From Muribaculaceae bacterium Isolate-002 (NCI) (lineage in GTDB: Bacteria; Bacteroidota; Bacteroidia; Bacteroidales; Muribaculaceae): 53,359 nt of DNA. Every line of letters starts with the position of its first letter. The stretch's first letter is position 1. A program made the translations under genes and the position numbers. Below the pieces are notes generated by a model. The model worked only from the letters and a program-made list of their open reading frames with translations. It ran no database searches and was not told the origin of the DNA. Of the stretch, positions 41,428 through 50,005 are shown in pieces. Location of the stretch: assembly GCA_004102805.1 (NCBI GenBank), contig SCEG01000018.1, positions 1 to 53,359 on the forward strand. Direction: 5' to 3'.

Positions 41428-42146
41428 TTCTGATTAAATTGATTGCGGCACATCTTGTCGGAGATTTCATATTGCAGACAGACAAGCTATGTGCGGATAA
41501 ATTCTCTAACAATAAGGCATTCAGATATCGTGCTTTATCGGTGCATGCTCTTGTTCATGCAGCATTGGCTTACCTGTTTGTCGCGCAATGGAACAATTGG
41601 GCTGTACCGCTAGTAATCGGCGCCAGTCATTTCCTGATAGACCTGGTGAAAACACACTTCAAACGTAAAGATCTTGTGGGCTTTGTTTGCGACCAGTTAG
41701 CTCATTATTGTGTCATCGTTGTGTTATGGCTTATTGTATTCGCAAATCATGACTACAATCAGGCTGCAAAAATCCTCTCGGCAAACTTTTGGCTTATAGC
41801 CACAACTTATATTGCCGTACTCTCCCCCACATCAGTTTTGATAAAATCATTCATTGAATATGAGAAATGGCTCCCGACGGATGCATCTTTGAAAGGTCTG
41901 CCAAACGCAGGTAAATGGATAGGGTATCTTGAGAGGATACTCATCCTGACCTTTATTTTTACCGGCAATATTGAGGGAGTCGGTTTTCTATTGGCAGCCA
42001 AATCCGTACTTCGTTTCGGCGAGCTAAACAGGGCAAAAGATATAAAGACTACAGAGTATGTACTAATCGGCACATTCACCAGTTTCACAATCGCCATAAT
42101 GCTCGGCTTTGGCGTTGACTGGCTTATGGAACTAAATTTTGAATGA
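41412..42146 (+). CDS. DUF3307 polytopic membrane protein
   Basis: 244 aa, about six to seven membrane helices. The N-terminal part has four His/Asp pairs spaced i,i+4: H14-D18 (HLVGD), H45-H49 (HALVH), H73-D77 (HFLID) and D94-H98 (DQLAH). Such pairs on transmembrane helices resemble membrane metallohydrolases of the YdjM/DUF457 kind. The C-terminal block has the family pattern GKWIGYLERILILTFIF, GFLLAAKSVLRFGEL and EYVLIGTFTSF. Function unknown. Its ATG lies inside the SatD gene (16-nt overlap), so the two are made together; the pair is conserved as neighbours in other bacteria to my knowledge. Confidence 0.78.
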   Translation: MGTAIILIKLIAAHLVGDFILQTDKLCADKFSNNKAFRYRALSVHALVHAALAYLFVAQWNNWAVPLVIGASHFLIDLVKTHFKRKDLVGFVCDQLAHYCVIVVLWLIVFANHDYNQAAKILSANFWLIATTYIAVLSPTSVLIKSFIEYEKWLPTDASLKGLPNAGKWIGYLERILILTFIFTGNIEGVGFLLAAKSVLRFGELNRAKDIKTTEYVLIGTFTSFTIAIMLGFGVDWLMELNFE

Positions 42147-42175
42147 CATTATGACAATAAATTATAATAACTGAT

Positions 42176-42361
42176 ATGGCTAAACTGTTTCTAATGAGAT
42201 GGAATCCGGCAATCAGCAGTTATGTTTCGTTAAGGCGAAGCGCGCCAACATTTAAATTTACTCAAGAAAAACATTCTTTTCTGCAAATTGCCAGGGTCGT
42301 CGCCCTCTCAATAGCCAACGGATTGCTCAATGTTAATGCTCCGTCGTCCCCAGACATTTAG
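42176..42361 (+). pseudogene. Truncated ORF, N-terminal fragment
   Basis: 61 codons beginning MAKLFLMRWNPAISSY. The MRWNPAISS beginning resembles longer conserved hypothetical proteins, but the sequence soon loses character and stops. It lies at the right end of the AT-rich island, next to mnmD, and may be the remains of a gene broken by insertion or deletion. Low confidence. Confidence 0.3.
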
Positions 42362-42388
42362 CCGCAATTTTCGCAACCTCTTCCAGAA

Positions 42389-43069
42389 TCACACCTCACG
42401 GGTGGCGCGGAGGATTTCGCGTTTGCCGTTTGCGGGCCCGGGAAGGCGTTCTACAGTGAAGCCGGCCGACTGGAGCCGACGGCGTATGACTCCTTTTGCA
42501 CAATAGGTTGTCAGCATTCCGCCCGGAGCCATTGAAGAATATAGCTTATAGATTATCTCTTCGCTCCACATCTCGGGCTGTTTTTCAGGTGCGAACGCGT
42601 CATAATATACGGCATCGATATTGGCCGGCAATTCCATTTCAAGGAAATTGCCGGCTATTTTTATCAGCGAGAAGTAAGGATTGATGACAACTTCCCTGCC
42701 CCACTCCGCCCGGTTGACGGCCGCATAATATGGCGTCAGCTTGTCATAACCGAGCATATCGACAGTGGTGACGTCAAGAGGATGCAGTTCGACAGAGATA
42801 TAGACCGTTGGAACCTTCTCACGCAAAGCGGCCTCCGCCGTAAGCGCGGCATTCAACCCTGTGCCGAACCCTACCTCAAACACCCTGACATCTTCGCCAC
42901 GTCGCGCGGCCTGGCGCCAGCATGTGTCGATATATACATGCAGGCTCTCGGCAAGCGCTCCTTTTGTAGAGTGATAGTGCTCGTCAAGAGCTGAGATATA
43001 AAGCGTAGCCGAACCGTCGTCCGTACGTTCCACTGTCAGCTCCCTGCCGCTGTCAGTTGTCGAAATCAT
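42389..43069 (-). CDS. mnmD: tRNA (5-methylaminomethyl-2-thiouridine) methyltransferase MnmD
   Basis: 226 aa, the single-domain form (in E. coli it is fused to MnmC1). N-terminal ELTVERTDDGSATLYISAL and LDEHYHSTKGALAESLHVYI, then the SAM-binding motif FEVGFGTGLNAALTA; VYYDAFAPEKQPEMWS and CAKGVIRRRLQSAGF are typical of the DUF752/MnmD family. It uses SAM to make the final methyl transfer in mnm5s2U34 synthesis in tRNA. Its ATG overlaps the stop of the upstream ABC-F gene (ATGA), showing coupling. Confidence 0.92.
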   Translation of the reverse strand: MISTTDSGRELTVERTDDGSATLYISALDEHYHSTKGALAESLHVYIDTCWRQAARRGEDVRVFEVGFGTGLNAALTAEAALREKVPTVYISVELHPLDVTTVDMLGYDKLTPYYAAVNRAEWGREVVINPYFSLIKIAGNFLEMELPANIDAVYYDAFAPEKQPEMWSEEIIYKLYSSMAPGGMLTTYCAKGVIRRRLQSAGFTVERLPGPANGKREILRATREV

Positions 43070-44685
43070 GATAGCTGTTCTGCTTTTTTCTTTTCGAGGA
43101 ATTCATTGATGCCGCAGAGGTGCTCGCGCACGCGCCCGTCGCCGAATTCATATACTTTGGTGACAAGTCCGTCAAGGAAGTCGCGGTCGTGGCTGACGAC
43201 GATGAGCGTACCGTCAAAGTCACGCAACGCCTGCTTGAGTATATCTTTTGTTTTCAAGTCGAGATGGTTGGTCGGCTCGTCGAGTATAAGCAGGTTGATC
43301 GGCTCAAGGAGGAGCTTTATCATGCACAGACGCACGCGCTCCCCACCCGACAGCACTTTTACCTTTTTCTGATTTTCCTCGCCGCCGAACATGAATGCCC
43401 CCAGCAGATTGCGTATCTGAAGCCTGACATCACCAACGGCAATATCGTCAATGGTCTGGAACACGGTCAGCTCCTCGTCGAGCATCGCCGCACTGTTCTG
43501 CGCGAAGTAACCGATGCGCACGTTATGGCCCAGTGTAAGCGCTCCGTCATGGGTTATTTCTTTCATTATAGCCTTCACCATGGTCGATTTACCCTCACCG
43601 TTGCGGCCGGCAAAAGCTACTTTATCGCCGCGTCCGATGGTGAACGAAGCGTTTTCAAACACACGCTTGCCGTCGTACGATTTACCCACTCCCTCGGCTA
43701 TGACCGGATAATTGCCGCTTCGCGGACATGGAGGGAATTTAAGCCTCAGTGCCGATGTATCTTCCTCGTCCACCTCGACAATCTCAAGTTTCTCAAGCCA
43801 TTTCACTTTACTTTGCACCTGATAGGTCTTGGAGTAAGTGCCCTTGAAACGTTCGATAAATTCGCGAGCCTCGGCAATCTGTTTCTGCTGGTCGTCATAT
43901 TGTTTCTGCTGTTGCTGGCGACGCTCCTTGCGCAGCTGCAGATAGTGGCTGTATGTCGCTTTGTAGTCATAGATACGGCCAAGTGTCACTTCGATGGTGC
44001 GGGTGGTGATATTGTCGATGAAACGACGGTCATGGCTGATTACAACCACTGCCATCTGGCTGTTTATGATAAAATCCTCAAGCCATCCTATCGACTCGAT
44101 GTCAAGATGGTTGGTCGGCTCGTCAAGCAACAGCACATCCGGCTTTTTGAGGAGCAGTTTGGCAAGCTCGATACGCATGCGCCAACCACCCGAAAATTCA
44201 CTTGTCGGACGATTGAAGTCGCTGCGCTTGAATCCGAGTCCTAAAAGCGCCTTTTCGACATCCTCCTCAAAGTGGGTCATGTCAATGGAGTAAAACTTTT
44301 CGCTCACCGTAGCCACTTTCTCGATAAGAGCCATATAGTCATCGCTCTCATAATCGGTGCGTGTGGCAAGTTCGGCATTCATAGCGTCGATTTCGGCCTC
44401 CATCTCATGCAGATGGGCGAAAGCCTGCGATGCCTCCTCAAACACAGTGCGTCCGTCTTCAGTCATCAGATGCTGCGGCAGATAGCATATAGTGCAATCG
44501 CGCGGAGCCGAAACCGAACCTCGCGTGGCGGCACGTTCGCCGGCCAGTATTTTAAGCAGTGTGCTTTTGCCGGCACCGTTCTTGCCCATCAGGGCAATGC
44601 GGTCCTTGGGATTGATGACAAAAGAAACATCTTTGAAAAGGGTCGTCCCCCCGAACTCCACGGTAAGAGCGTCAATTGATACCAT
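43066..44685 (-). CDS. ABC-F family ribosome-associated ATPase
   Basis: 539 aa from ATG 44685 (MVSIDALTVEFGG); the frame continues upstream but without family sequence and across the promoter. Two ABC domains with Walker A GKNGAGKST and GRNGEGKST, signatures EFSGGWRMR and LSGGERVRL, and Walker B LLLDEPTNHLD and LLILDEPTNHLD. No membrane helices; the linker (about 245-310) is charged and helical, the P-site tRNA interaction motif. The family includes EttA-like translation factors and antibiotic-resistance ABC-F proteins; the general length and linker favour a housekeeping Uup/EttA-like role, not a proven resistance gene. Confidence 0.93.
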   Translation of the reverse strand: MVSIDALTVEFGGTTLFKDVSFVINPKDRIALMGKNGAGKSTLLKILAGERAATRGSVSAPRDCTICYLPQHLMTEDGRTVFEEASQAFAHLHEMEAEIDAMNAELATRTDYESDDYMALIEKVATVSEKFYSIDMTHFEEDVEKALLGLGFKRSDFNRPTSEFSGGWRMRIELAKLLLKKPDVLLLDEPTNHLDIESIGWLEDFIINSQMAVVVISHDRRFIDNITTRTIEVTLGRIYDYKATYSHYLQLRKERRQQQQKQYDDQQKQIAEAREFIERFKGTYSKTYQVQSKVKWLEKLEIVEVDEEDTSALRLKFPPCPRSGNYPVIAEGVGKSYDGKRVFENASFTIGRGDKVAFAGRNGEGKSTMVKAIMKEITHDGALTLGHNVRIGYFAQNSAAMLDEELTVFQTIDDIAVGDVRLQIRNLLGAFMFGGEENQKKVKVLSGGERVRLCMIKLLLEPINLLILDEPTNHLDLKTKDILKQALRDFDGTLIVVSHDRDFLDGLVTKVYEFGDGRVREHLCGINEFLEKKKAEQLS

Positions 44686-44715
44686 ATAAAAAAAAGCGTT
44701 GTATAAATCAGAGTG

Positions 44716-44746
44716 CAAAGGTAGCGTTTTTTTCCGTTCAATCCAA
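44716..44746 (-). promoter_or_regulatory. Promoter of the ABC-F/mnmD operon
   Basis: On the minus strand TTG (44746-44744), a 20-nt spacer and TACCTTTG (44723-44716); leader about 25 nt. Confidence 0.75.
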
Positions 44747-44843
44747 CCGGCAGCACTACACCTCTCCCACAATCGCCATGACAGAAAACAAGCCCCGGAG
44801 AGGCGTCTTTAATCGCCCTCACGAGGCTGTCATCTAAACAATT

Positions 44844-46871
44844 CTATTCAAACACAAGCATCGACCAATAACGCAATGACGGAACCGTGACCGTCACGGC
44901 ATTGCCCTGCTGGGTGAAGGGCAGTTCGAGCGGGATACAGGCGTCGGTATCGGGCGACGCCACCCACACGCGCGACACCATTCGGTCGACATCGATGCTC
45001 AGACGGATATCCGATACGAGTTCCGGCTCGGGCTGATCGGCGTTAAGGTCTCGCCAGCTGAGCGAATTGACGTTACGGAAGTTCAACAGATGATAGACGA
45101 GTTGCCCTTTGCGGGTTTCCGTGCCACGTATGACAATCTTTCGCGGCTGAGGACCTTTCTGATAGTTCCATACGCTCACCGCCGGAGTGCCTTCGAGAGG
45201 AGTCACATCGGGAGTGAGTTCGCGCACGGTGTCGTAGATCAACGTCTCGTAGGCGGTGGCGAAGTCGTAATATCTTGTTATGGCCTCGGTAAGAGTTGAG
45301 CCTATGCGAAGATTTGTGTTGGGGAAATATTCGTTGCACAGCATATTGCCACCGGATCCAAGTTCAAGATGTCCGGCACCGAGAGCGAAGATGCATGCAT
45401 CGGTAAGCAACACACCGTGCGGATTAAACTCCTTGCCCCAGTTGTTTTTGCCATACTCATAGTTCATGTAGTTGGCGAACACCGTGCGCACCGTGTTGCC
45501 CGAGGCATTGTTGTTGTCGAATACAATCCAGTAAAGGTCCATGAATGAATGAGTGTCGGCCCAGCATTCATTGTAGCATACGTCAATCACGCCGGATGAA
45601 GCAATGCCCCATGCTCCGTATTTCGACACACTGTTCATGATAAGTCTCTTGTCAGGATGTCCGTTTTTAAGAGCCTTGAGCAGAGATGGAAATCTGTCGC
45701 AAAGATTGAAGCGGTTGCCCCAATAGTCGTATGTGTCATCGCCACGATAACCGACCTGGTCGACCTGAAAACCGTCAAAACCGAGATTGTCATATACCTC
45801 ACGGTTGCGGTCAACGAGATAAGCCTGCCACCCGGCATTTCCGGGGTCGACAAACGAGATGTCGCTCTTCCAGTCACTTGGAAGTGTGTGATAATCTTTT
45901 TGCGAATGATTGCTGTCATGGTAATAGTACCATTCCTCTTTCACCCCGTCAGCCGCCGCGCCTGCCTTTTCCAGCGCTCCGAACCCGAGGTTATAGAAAA
46001 ATGACTCCATATTGAAAGCATGCTGCACTTCGATATTTTTCTTAACCACTTCGAGAGAGACTTCCCGGCGGGCGATGTCGGTATATACCGCATCGCCGCA
46101 ATACGGTCTGTGATGGCTCAGATGCCAGTCCTGAAACTGCACCGCATTGATGTGCCTGCGGTTGAGAAACGCAATATCTCCGGTGATGCCGTCGAGGCGC
46201 GAGGGCTCATACCATGCGGTGTAACCGTAGCGCGGAAAACGCTTCCAGTCTGACGACACGTCTACACCGATTGAACCGTGGATATGCTCGTTGCCGTTGT
46301 CATCGACAGAATACACATCGACAAGATATCCCTCGAAATCGTCGGCCGGAGGAGTCCACGTCCACCATTCCTGCACCAACGGATGCTCCTCTATGATATC
46401 GGCTCCACGACGGTAACGCACTATCGCGCCGGGCACTTCACGAAATTTTGACGCCTGGATCCAGACCTCCTGCCCCGGTGCGTAACGGGCTTTGTCGGTC
46501 CATAAATCAAACTCATCGATCGGTGACACTCCCGAGGGACGTCTCACCGCATCCGACACCTCTATCTTGTCATGCGAAGAGGCAAGCACCGAGAAGGCAT
46601 TGCCGTCGGCGCCGAGATTTTTATCGCCCGAAGGGCCAAGAGCCACAGGTGAGCCGTTGCCGTCGCGGTCAGCGATGCAGAAATATGTACCGGCAGAAAG
46701 TCCGAGCATGGCAACATTAAAACTTCCGTCGGGCATTTCCGTCATCTGCACCGTCGACGCCGGCGGCCATGACATGTTTCTGTCACCGGTAGCGATTTCG
46801 AGTGAACGCGCGCCGCTATCAGCGGCTGTCAGAATTGAAGCGAATATCAGCAGTCTGTGTATATATTTCAT
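44844..46871 (-). CDS. GH66 dextranase/cycloisomaltooligosaccharide glucanotransferase-like enzyme
   Basis: 675 aa with signal peptide (about 1-22). An N-terminal beta domain (about 25-115), an Ig-like module (about 120-205), then the GH66 barrel (about 210-570): nucleophile D371 in FDGFQVDQVG and acid/base E435 in VCYNECWAD, 64 residues apart as in known dextranases; other blocks are WYEPSRLDG and AVQFQDWHLSHHRP. A beta-sandwich closes the protein. GH66 enzymes cut alpha-1,6 glucan (dextran) internally. No CBM35 insertion typical of CITase is evident, favouring plain dextranase. Its ATG overlaps the stop of the upstream SusF-like gene by 4 nt, so enzyme and binding protein are coupled. Confidence 0.92.
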   Translation of the reverse strand: MKYIHRLLIFASILTAADSGARSLEIATGDRNMSWPPASTVQMTEMPDGSFNVAMLGLSAGTYFCIADRDGNGSPVALGPSGDKNLGADGNAFSVLASSHDKIEVSDAVRRPSGVSPIDEFDLWTDKARYAPGQEVWIQASKFREVPGAIVRYRRGADIIEEHPLVQEWWTWTPPADDFEGYLVDVYSVDDNGNEHIHGSIGVDVSSDWKRFPRYGYTAWYEPSRLDGITGDIAFLNRRHINAVQFQDWHLSHHRPYCGDAVYTDIARREVSLEVVKKNIEVQHAFNMESFFYNLGFGALEKAGAAADGVKEEWYYYHDSNHSQKDYHTLPSDWKSDISFVDPGNAGWQAYLVDRNREVYDNLGFDGFQVDQVGYRGDDTYDYWGNRFNLCDRFPSLLKALKNGHPDKRLIMNSVSKYGAWGIASSGVIDVCYNECWADTHSFMDLYWIVFDNNNASGNTVRTVFANYMNYEYGKNNWGKEFNPHGVLLTDACIFALGAGHLELGSGGNMLCNEYFPNTNLRIGSTLTEAITRYYDFATAYETLIYDTVRELTPDVTPLEGTPAVSVWNYQKGPQPRKIVIRGTETRKGQLVYHLLNFRNVNSLSWRDLNADQPEPELVSDIRLSIDVDRMVSRVWVASPDTDACIPLELPFTQQGNAVTVTVPSLRYWSMLVFE

Positions 46872-48187
46872 CTTACAACGATTTTAAATGTTTTGAAATC
46901 AACGGCAACAACATATATGCCGGGAAGAACGGCAGTGGTCGGCGCAGTGGAAACCACTCGTCCGCAGAGGTCCGACACGACAATATTGTCATACTCTCCG
47001 ACAACAGTTATATTGCGGCCGCTTACCGATACCTTAACATTGCTGTCTGCAACCGTTTCGTCGGCTCCCGATACTATCGGCGTGGCAGATACCTTCGGGG
47101 CCGCCCCACTGAAATCAGCTGTGAGATCATAATAACCGGTGCTACCGACAGTATAACTGTAGCCGTGCATGGGCGCGACATTGCATGTAGCGCCGGCCGA
47201 AATGTCGACATCGGTATTCGGGCTGAAGCAGTATCGGTCGGAACATGCCTCGTCGGCATATAGTTTGTAATAATTGTCCTCTTCAAGATACACCTTTCCG
47301 GAGAATACGCCCGAACCGGCCGTCGACGCAGGCAGTTCGGCCACATCTCCGTCTAACGAACCGACAAACAACCGTGAAGGCACGGCTCCGAAATGCAGCT
47401 GTCGCCCGTTGCGGTCGGCGGCGACTACATAACGTCCGGCAGGCGCCGTGAATTTCCCTTCAAGCGACGGCCCGGGATGCGATGTCACAGTCACCGATGG
47501 CTCGTGCAGATTGAAACGCAGAGTGTAGCGGCCCGTGCGCGGAACAATGAATTTATGGTCATCCTCTCCGTTGGCGTTATATACCATTGAATGGTAGCCG
47601 TCAGTGAATGCCTCATTATAAAACGGAGCATTGTAGCAGGGCGACCATCCGTTGCCGGAGAGAAATTTTATTTCGCCGGCCTGAAGCAGCCCGGTCCATT
47701 CCACCGCTCCTTCGTCGTCAGCAAATACCGGAATATTGAGTGAGGGGGAGCCCCATCCACGCACTGCGCTGCCTACCATCTGCACTGCCGGCCGACGAAA
47801 CGACAGAGTCATCGGGTCGGAGGCCATGTTTACAATAATGCGGCATTGGCCGGCCTCGGGATTCCAAAATTTAAAATCATATCTGTTCTGACCTGAAGAG
47901 TTATCCACCAGGGTATAGATATTGTCGGAATATACCGGCTGGTTTTCGTTTTCGGCCACAAGTGATGAGCTGTAATCACCCAGACGGTTTAGAAACTTGA
48001 ATTCGCCTTCGCCGAGACAGCCGTCCCATATAAAAGTACCGTAACCTATCGATACCATTTCTTCGGGAAGATCAGGAGTCCAGACACCGTCGGTCGCTGC
48101 CGGACCGACGATATAGAGATTGTTCATGTCAAGAGCCTCGGCACAAAAGACTGCTGACAAAGAGATAAACAGCGTAGAAAGTCTCAT
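46868..48187 (-). CDS. SusF/SusE-like glycan-binding protein with T9SS-like tail
   Basis: 439 aa from ATG 48187 (MRLSTLFISLSAVFCAEA); the frame upstream lacks a signal. Signal peptide 1-17 or so. Successive SusF-type CBM modules begin LYIVGPAATDGVW...FIWDGCLGEGEFKFLNRLG and VQMVGSAVRGWGSPSLNIPVF; a further beta module follows. The end has VVSDLCGRVVSTAPTTAVLPG and a basic end, a T9SS sorting tail. SusF proteins are normally lipoproteins and bind starch; this one lacks a proper lipobox (SAVFC is followed by AEA cleavage) and seems T9SS-exported instead. Paired with GH66, it probably binds alpha-1,6 glucan (inference). Confidence 0.8.
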   Translation of the reverse strand: MRLSTLFISLSAVFCAEALDMNNLYIVGPAATDGVWTPDLPEEMVSIGYGTFIWDGCLGEGEFKFLNRLGDYSSSLVAENENQPVYSDNIYTLVDNSSGQNRYDFKFWNPEAGQCRIIVNMASDPMTLSFRRPAVQMVGSAVRGWGSPSLNIPVFADDEGAVEWTGLLQAGEIKFLSGNGWSPCYNAPFYNEAFTDGYHSMVYNANGEDDHKFIVPRTGRYTLRFNLHEPSVTVTSHPGPSLEGKFTAPAGRYVVAADRNGRQLHFGAVPSRLFVGSLDGDVAELPASTAGSGVFSGKVYLEEDNYYKLYADEACSDRYCFSPNTDVDISAGATCNVAPMHGYSYTVGSTGYYDLTADFSGAAPKVSATPIVSGADETVADSNVKVSVSGRNITVVGEYDNIVVSDLCGRVVSTAPTTAVLPGIYVVAVDFKTFKIVVR

Positions 48188-48522
48188 ATAACAGATAATT
48201 CGTATGATTTGGTTTATATTGTTTTCATGGCAGGGCATTGCATTCTTCCCGAATACAAAATTAATACCCGCCAATGTAAAAAAACGGCAATCAGTAAATC
48301 TTACAGGCAATATGTAGCTCCGGCAGTCAGGATTTCACGCTTACAATACAGTCTATCACCTGATTACTCATAATATACGCATCAAAAAAATATAGTTTTT
48401 ACAGAGTATTGATACAGATTGTAGCTGTAGGCTATGCGTGTCTGAACACATGAAACCGGCAGCTGACAGGAAAAGCCCTGCTGGCCGCCGGTCACATATA
48501 TATTCACATGCGTGAAAAAGTG
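48188..48522. other. Gap between the SusF-like gene and the DUF4332 pseudogene
   Basis: 335 nt, AT-rich in its right half. It holds a minus-strand -7 element at 48256-48263 and otherwise no gene, known RNA or hairpin I can support. Confidence 0.4.
48256..48263 (-). promoter_or_regulatory. Candidate -7 element of the SusF-like/GH66 operon
   Basis: Reads TAATTTTG on the minus strand, 69 nt before the ATG at 48187. The -33 match is poor. Confidence 0.35.
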
Positions 48523-48930
48523 TCAGTAGGTAATCACCGGCTCAAGTGTCTTGGCCTGGTCGATCATGCGCTCCACTTCCGACACGGAAGGCACACGGTT
48601 ACTCAGATTTTTTGCATCGTTGATTTCCACAAGTTTCGGCTGTAGATTGGCGGCCACGCGATGACGCAGTTCCTTTACCGTATCTACGCCCGCCGCCTCA
48701 AGCAATTCGGCAAACAGTCAAGCCACCCCTTTGATACGGAACAGATCGGCATGGTTTGTCCACTTGAGAATCAGTTTTTCGGGTATTCCGGTTGAGTCAT
48801 CCAAAGAGTCTCAGCCTTTCTTTGTAGCTGCAACCACCAGCAAATCTTCGGTTGTAGCCACACCTGCGGCTTTCAGTTTGTCGGCGTAAGAGGCGCCTAT
48901 ACCTTCTATTTCTTCAATCTTGGATGACAT
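48523..48930 (-). pseudogene. DUF4332 gene interrupted by two in-frame TGA codons
   Basis: From ATG 48930 the frame reads MSSKIEEIEGIGASYADKLK, then KKG, TGA at codon 40 (48813-48811), DSLDDSTGIPEKLILKW...LFRIKGVA, TGA at codon 71 (48720-48718), LFAELLEAAGVDTVKELRHR and on to a terminal TGA at 48525-48523. Removing the two stops gives a full-length (about 135 codons) DUF4332 protein with both helix-hairpin-helix halves; no frameshift is present. In the family the first site is usually Arg and the second a small polar residue such as Ser (my recollection). DUF4332 members are small DNA-binding-like proteins of unknown role. Probably a young pseudogene; recoding cannot be excluded. Confidence 0.7.
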
Positions 48931-49034
48931 GGCGTTAAATTTTATGTTGATATTGTTTTCTTATAAAACGTATGAAACAATACGGTTGTTTAACTGCAAC
49001 GACACAAGCATTCAGGTATTTAAAATTAATATTG

Positions 49035-49042
49035 TATATTTG
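49035..49042 (+). promoter_or_regulatory. -7 element of the alpha/beta hydrolase gene
   Basis: TATATTTG, 30 nt before the ATG at 49073. The -33 region is weak. Confidence 0.5.
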
Positions 49043-49072
49043 CAGAAATTAAAATAATCAAAAATATCAGTT

Positions 49073-50005
49073 ATGAGACTTATATCAGCGCTTCTGTTAT
49101 GCGTGATTTCATGCATGCCGTCGTTCGGACTTGACAAGACAACAGAAATCTACGACGTTGCCGGCAGCGACACACTACGTCTTGACTTCTACAGAGCAGC
49201 CACGCCGGAGCCTGCACCGGTGATGATATTCGCATTCGGAGGCGGATTTAAGGGTGGAGAGAGAGACAACAGCTCCTATATGCCGATGTTTGAATACATG
49301 ACCCGCAACGGCGTGGCGGTCGTATCGGTCGACTACCGCACTCTGCTAAAGGATATACCCGCACAGGAGATGATGACGCCCGACAAATTCAAGGCAAATC
49401 TCATTTCGGCCATCGATGCCGCCACTACTGATTTCCTTAAAGCCACCGGATATGTGGTGTCGAAATCATCGGAATGGAACATCAACCCGTCACAGATTTT
49501 CGCCTGCGGGTCGAGCGCCGGAGCCATCACCGTGCTTCAGGCGGAATATTCTTTGTGCAATGACAAAATATATTATGCGGGCATGGGGTTGCCGGATGAT
49601 TTCAACTATGCCGGAGTAATATCCATGGCCGGGGCGATATGTTCCGACGGAGCTCCACGATGGGACACCACGCCGTGTCCGATGCTGCTTTTTCACGGCG
49701 ATGCCGACAGCATAGTGCCATTTGTCAGCGCCACACTTGGCGACTTCGGATTATGGGGTTCGCTCACAATAAGCGACATACTGACCGAGCAACAGCAACC
49801 CCACCGCTTTCACTGCTTCAACGGAGCCTCACATGAAATAGCCGGCACCCCGATGGACGAAAATCGCGGCGAAATACTCGATTTTATCCGCGCGGCATGC
49901 AGCACCGGCCTCAACCGGACAACGAAAACAACCGAAGAAATCCCCGGCAACACCGATTACAAAAAAGATTTCACAATCATCGACTACATAAAGGCAAATC
50001 TTTAA
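49073..50005 (+). CDS. Secreted alpha/beta hydrolase (esterase/lipase-like)
   Basis: 310 aa with signal peptide (about 1-20). Oxyanion segment IFAFGGGFKGGE (in the style of HGGG hydrolases), nucleophile S148 in CGSSAGA, acid in FHGDADSIVP and His in GASHEIAG. The fold matches the BD-FAE/esterase group of serine hydrolases that remove acyl groups from glycans or other esters. The last codons and the TAA stop abut the foldback element that follows, so the C-terminus may have been altered by its insertion. Substrate unknown. Confidence 0.85.
   Translation: MRLISALLLCVISCMPSFGLDKTTEIYDVAGSDTLRLDFYRAATPEPAPVMIFAFGGGFKGGERDNSSYMPMFEYMTRNGVAVVSVDYRTLLKDIPAQEMMTPDKFKANLISAIDAATTDFLKATGYVVSKSSEWNINPSQIFACGSSAGAITVLQAEYSLCNDKIYYAGMGLPDDFNYAGVISMAGAICSDGAPRWDTTPCPMLLFHGDADSIVPFVSATLGDFGLWGSLTISDILTEQQQPHRFHCFNGASHEIAGTPMDENRGEILDFIRAACSTGLNRTTKTTEEIPGNTDYKKDFTIIDYIKANL

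Noticed and set aside
40500..42361. Prophage or integrative element
   Set aside because: Only two genes, no integrase, no att repeats or tRNA; AT content alone is not enough.
43120..44244. Plus-strand ORF of 374 codons
   Set aside because: It lies wholly antisense to the ABC-F gene, whose motifs are clear; the long open frame is a by-product of the GC-rich codons.
43066..44685. Antibiotic-resistance ABC-F
   Set aside because: The sequence gives no specific resistance-type linker, and coupling with mnmD suggests a housekeeping translation role.
48523..48705. A separate 60-aa gene
   Set aside because: It is only the C-terminal part of the DUF4332 gene after the second TGA.
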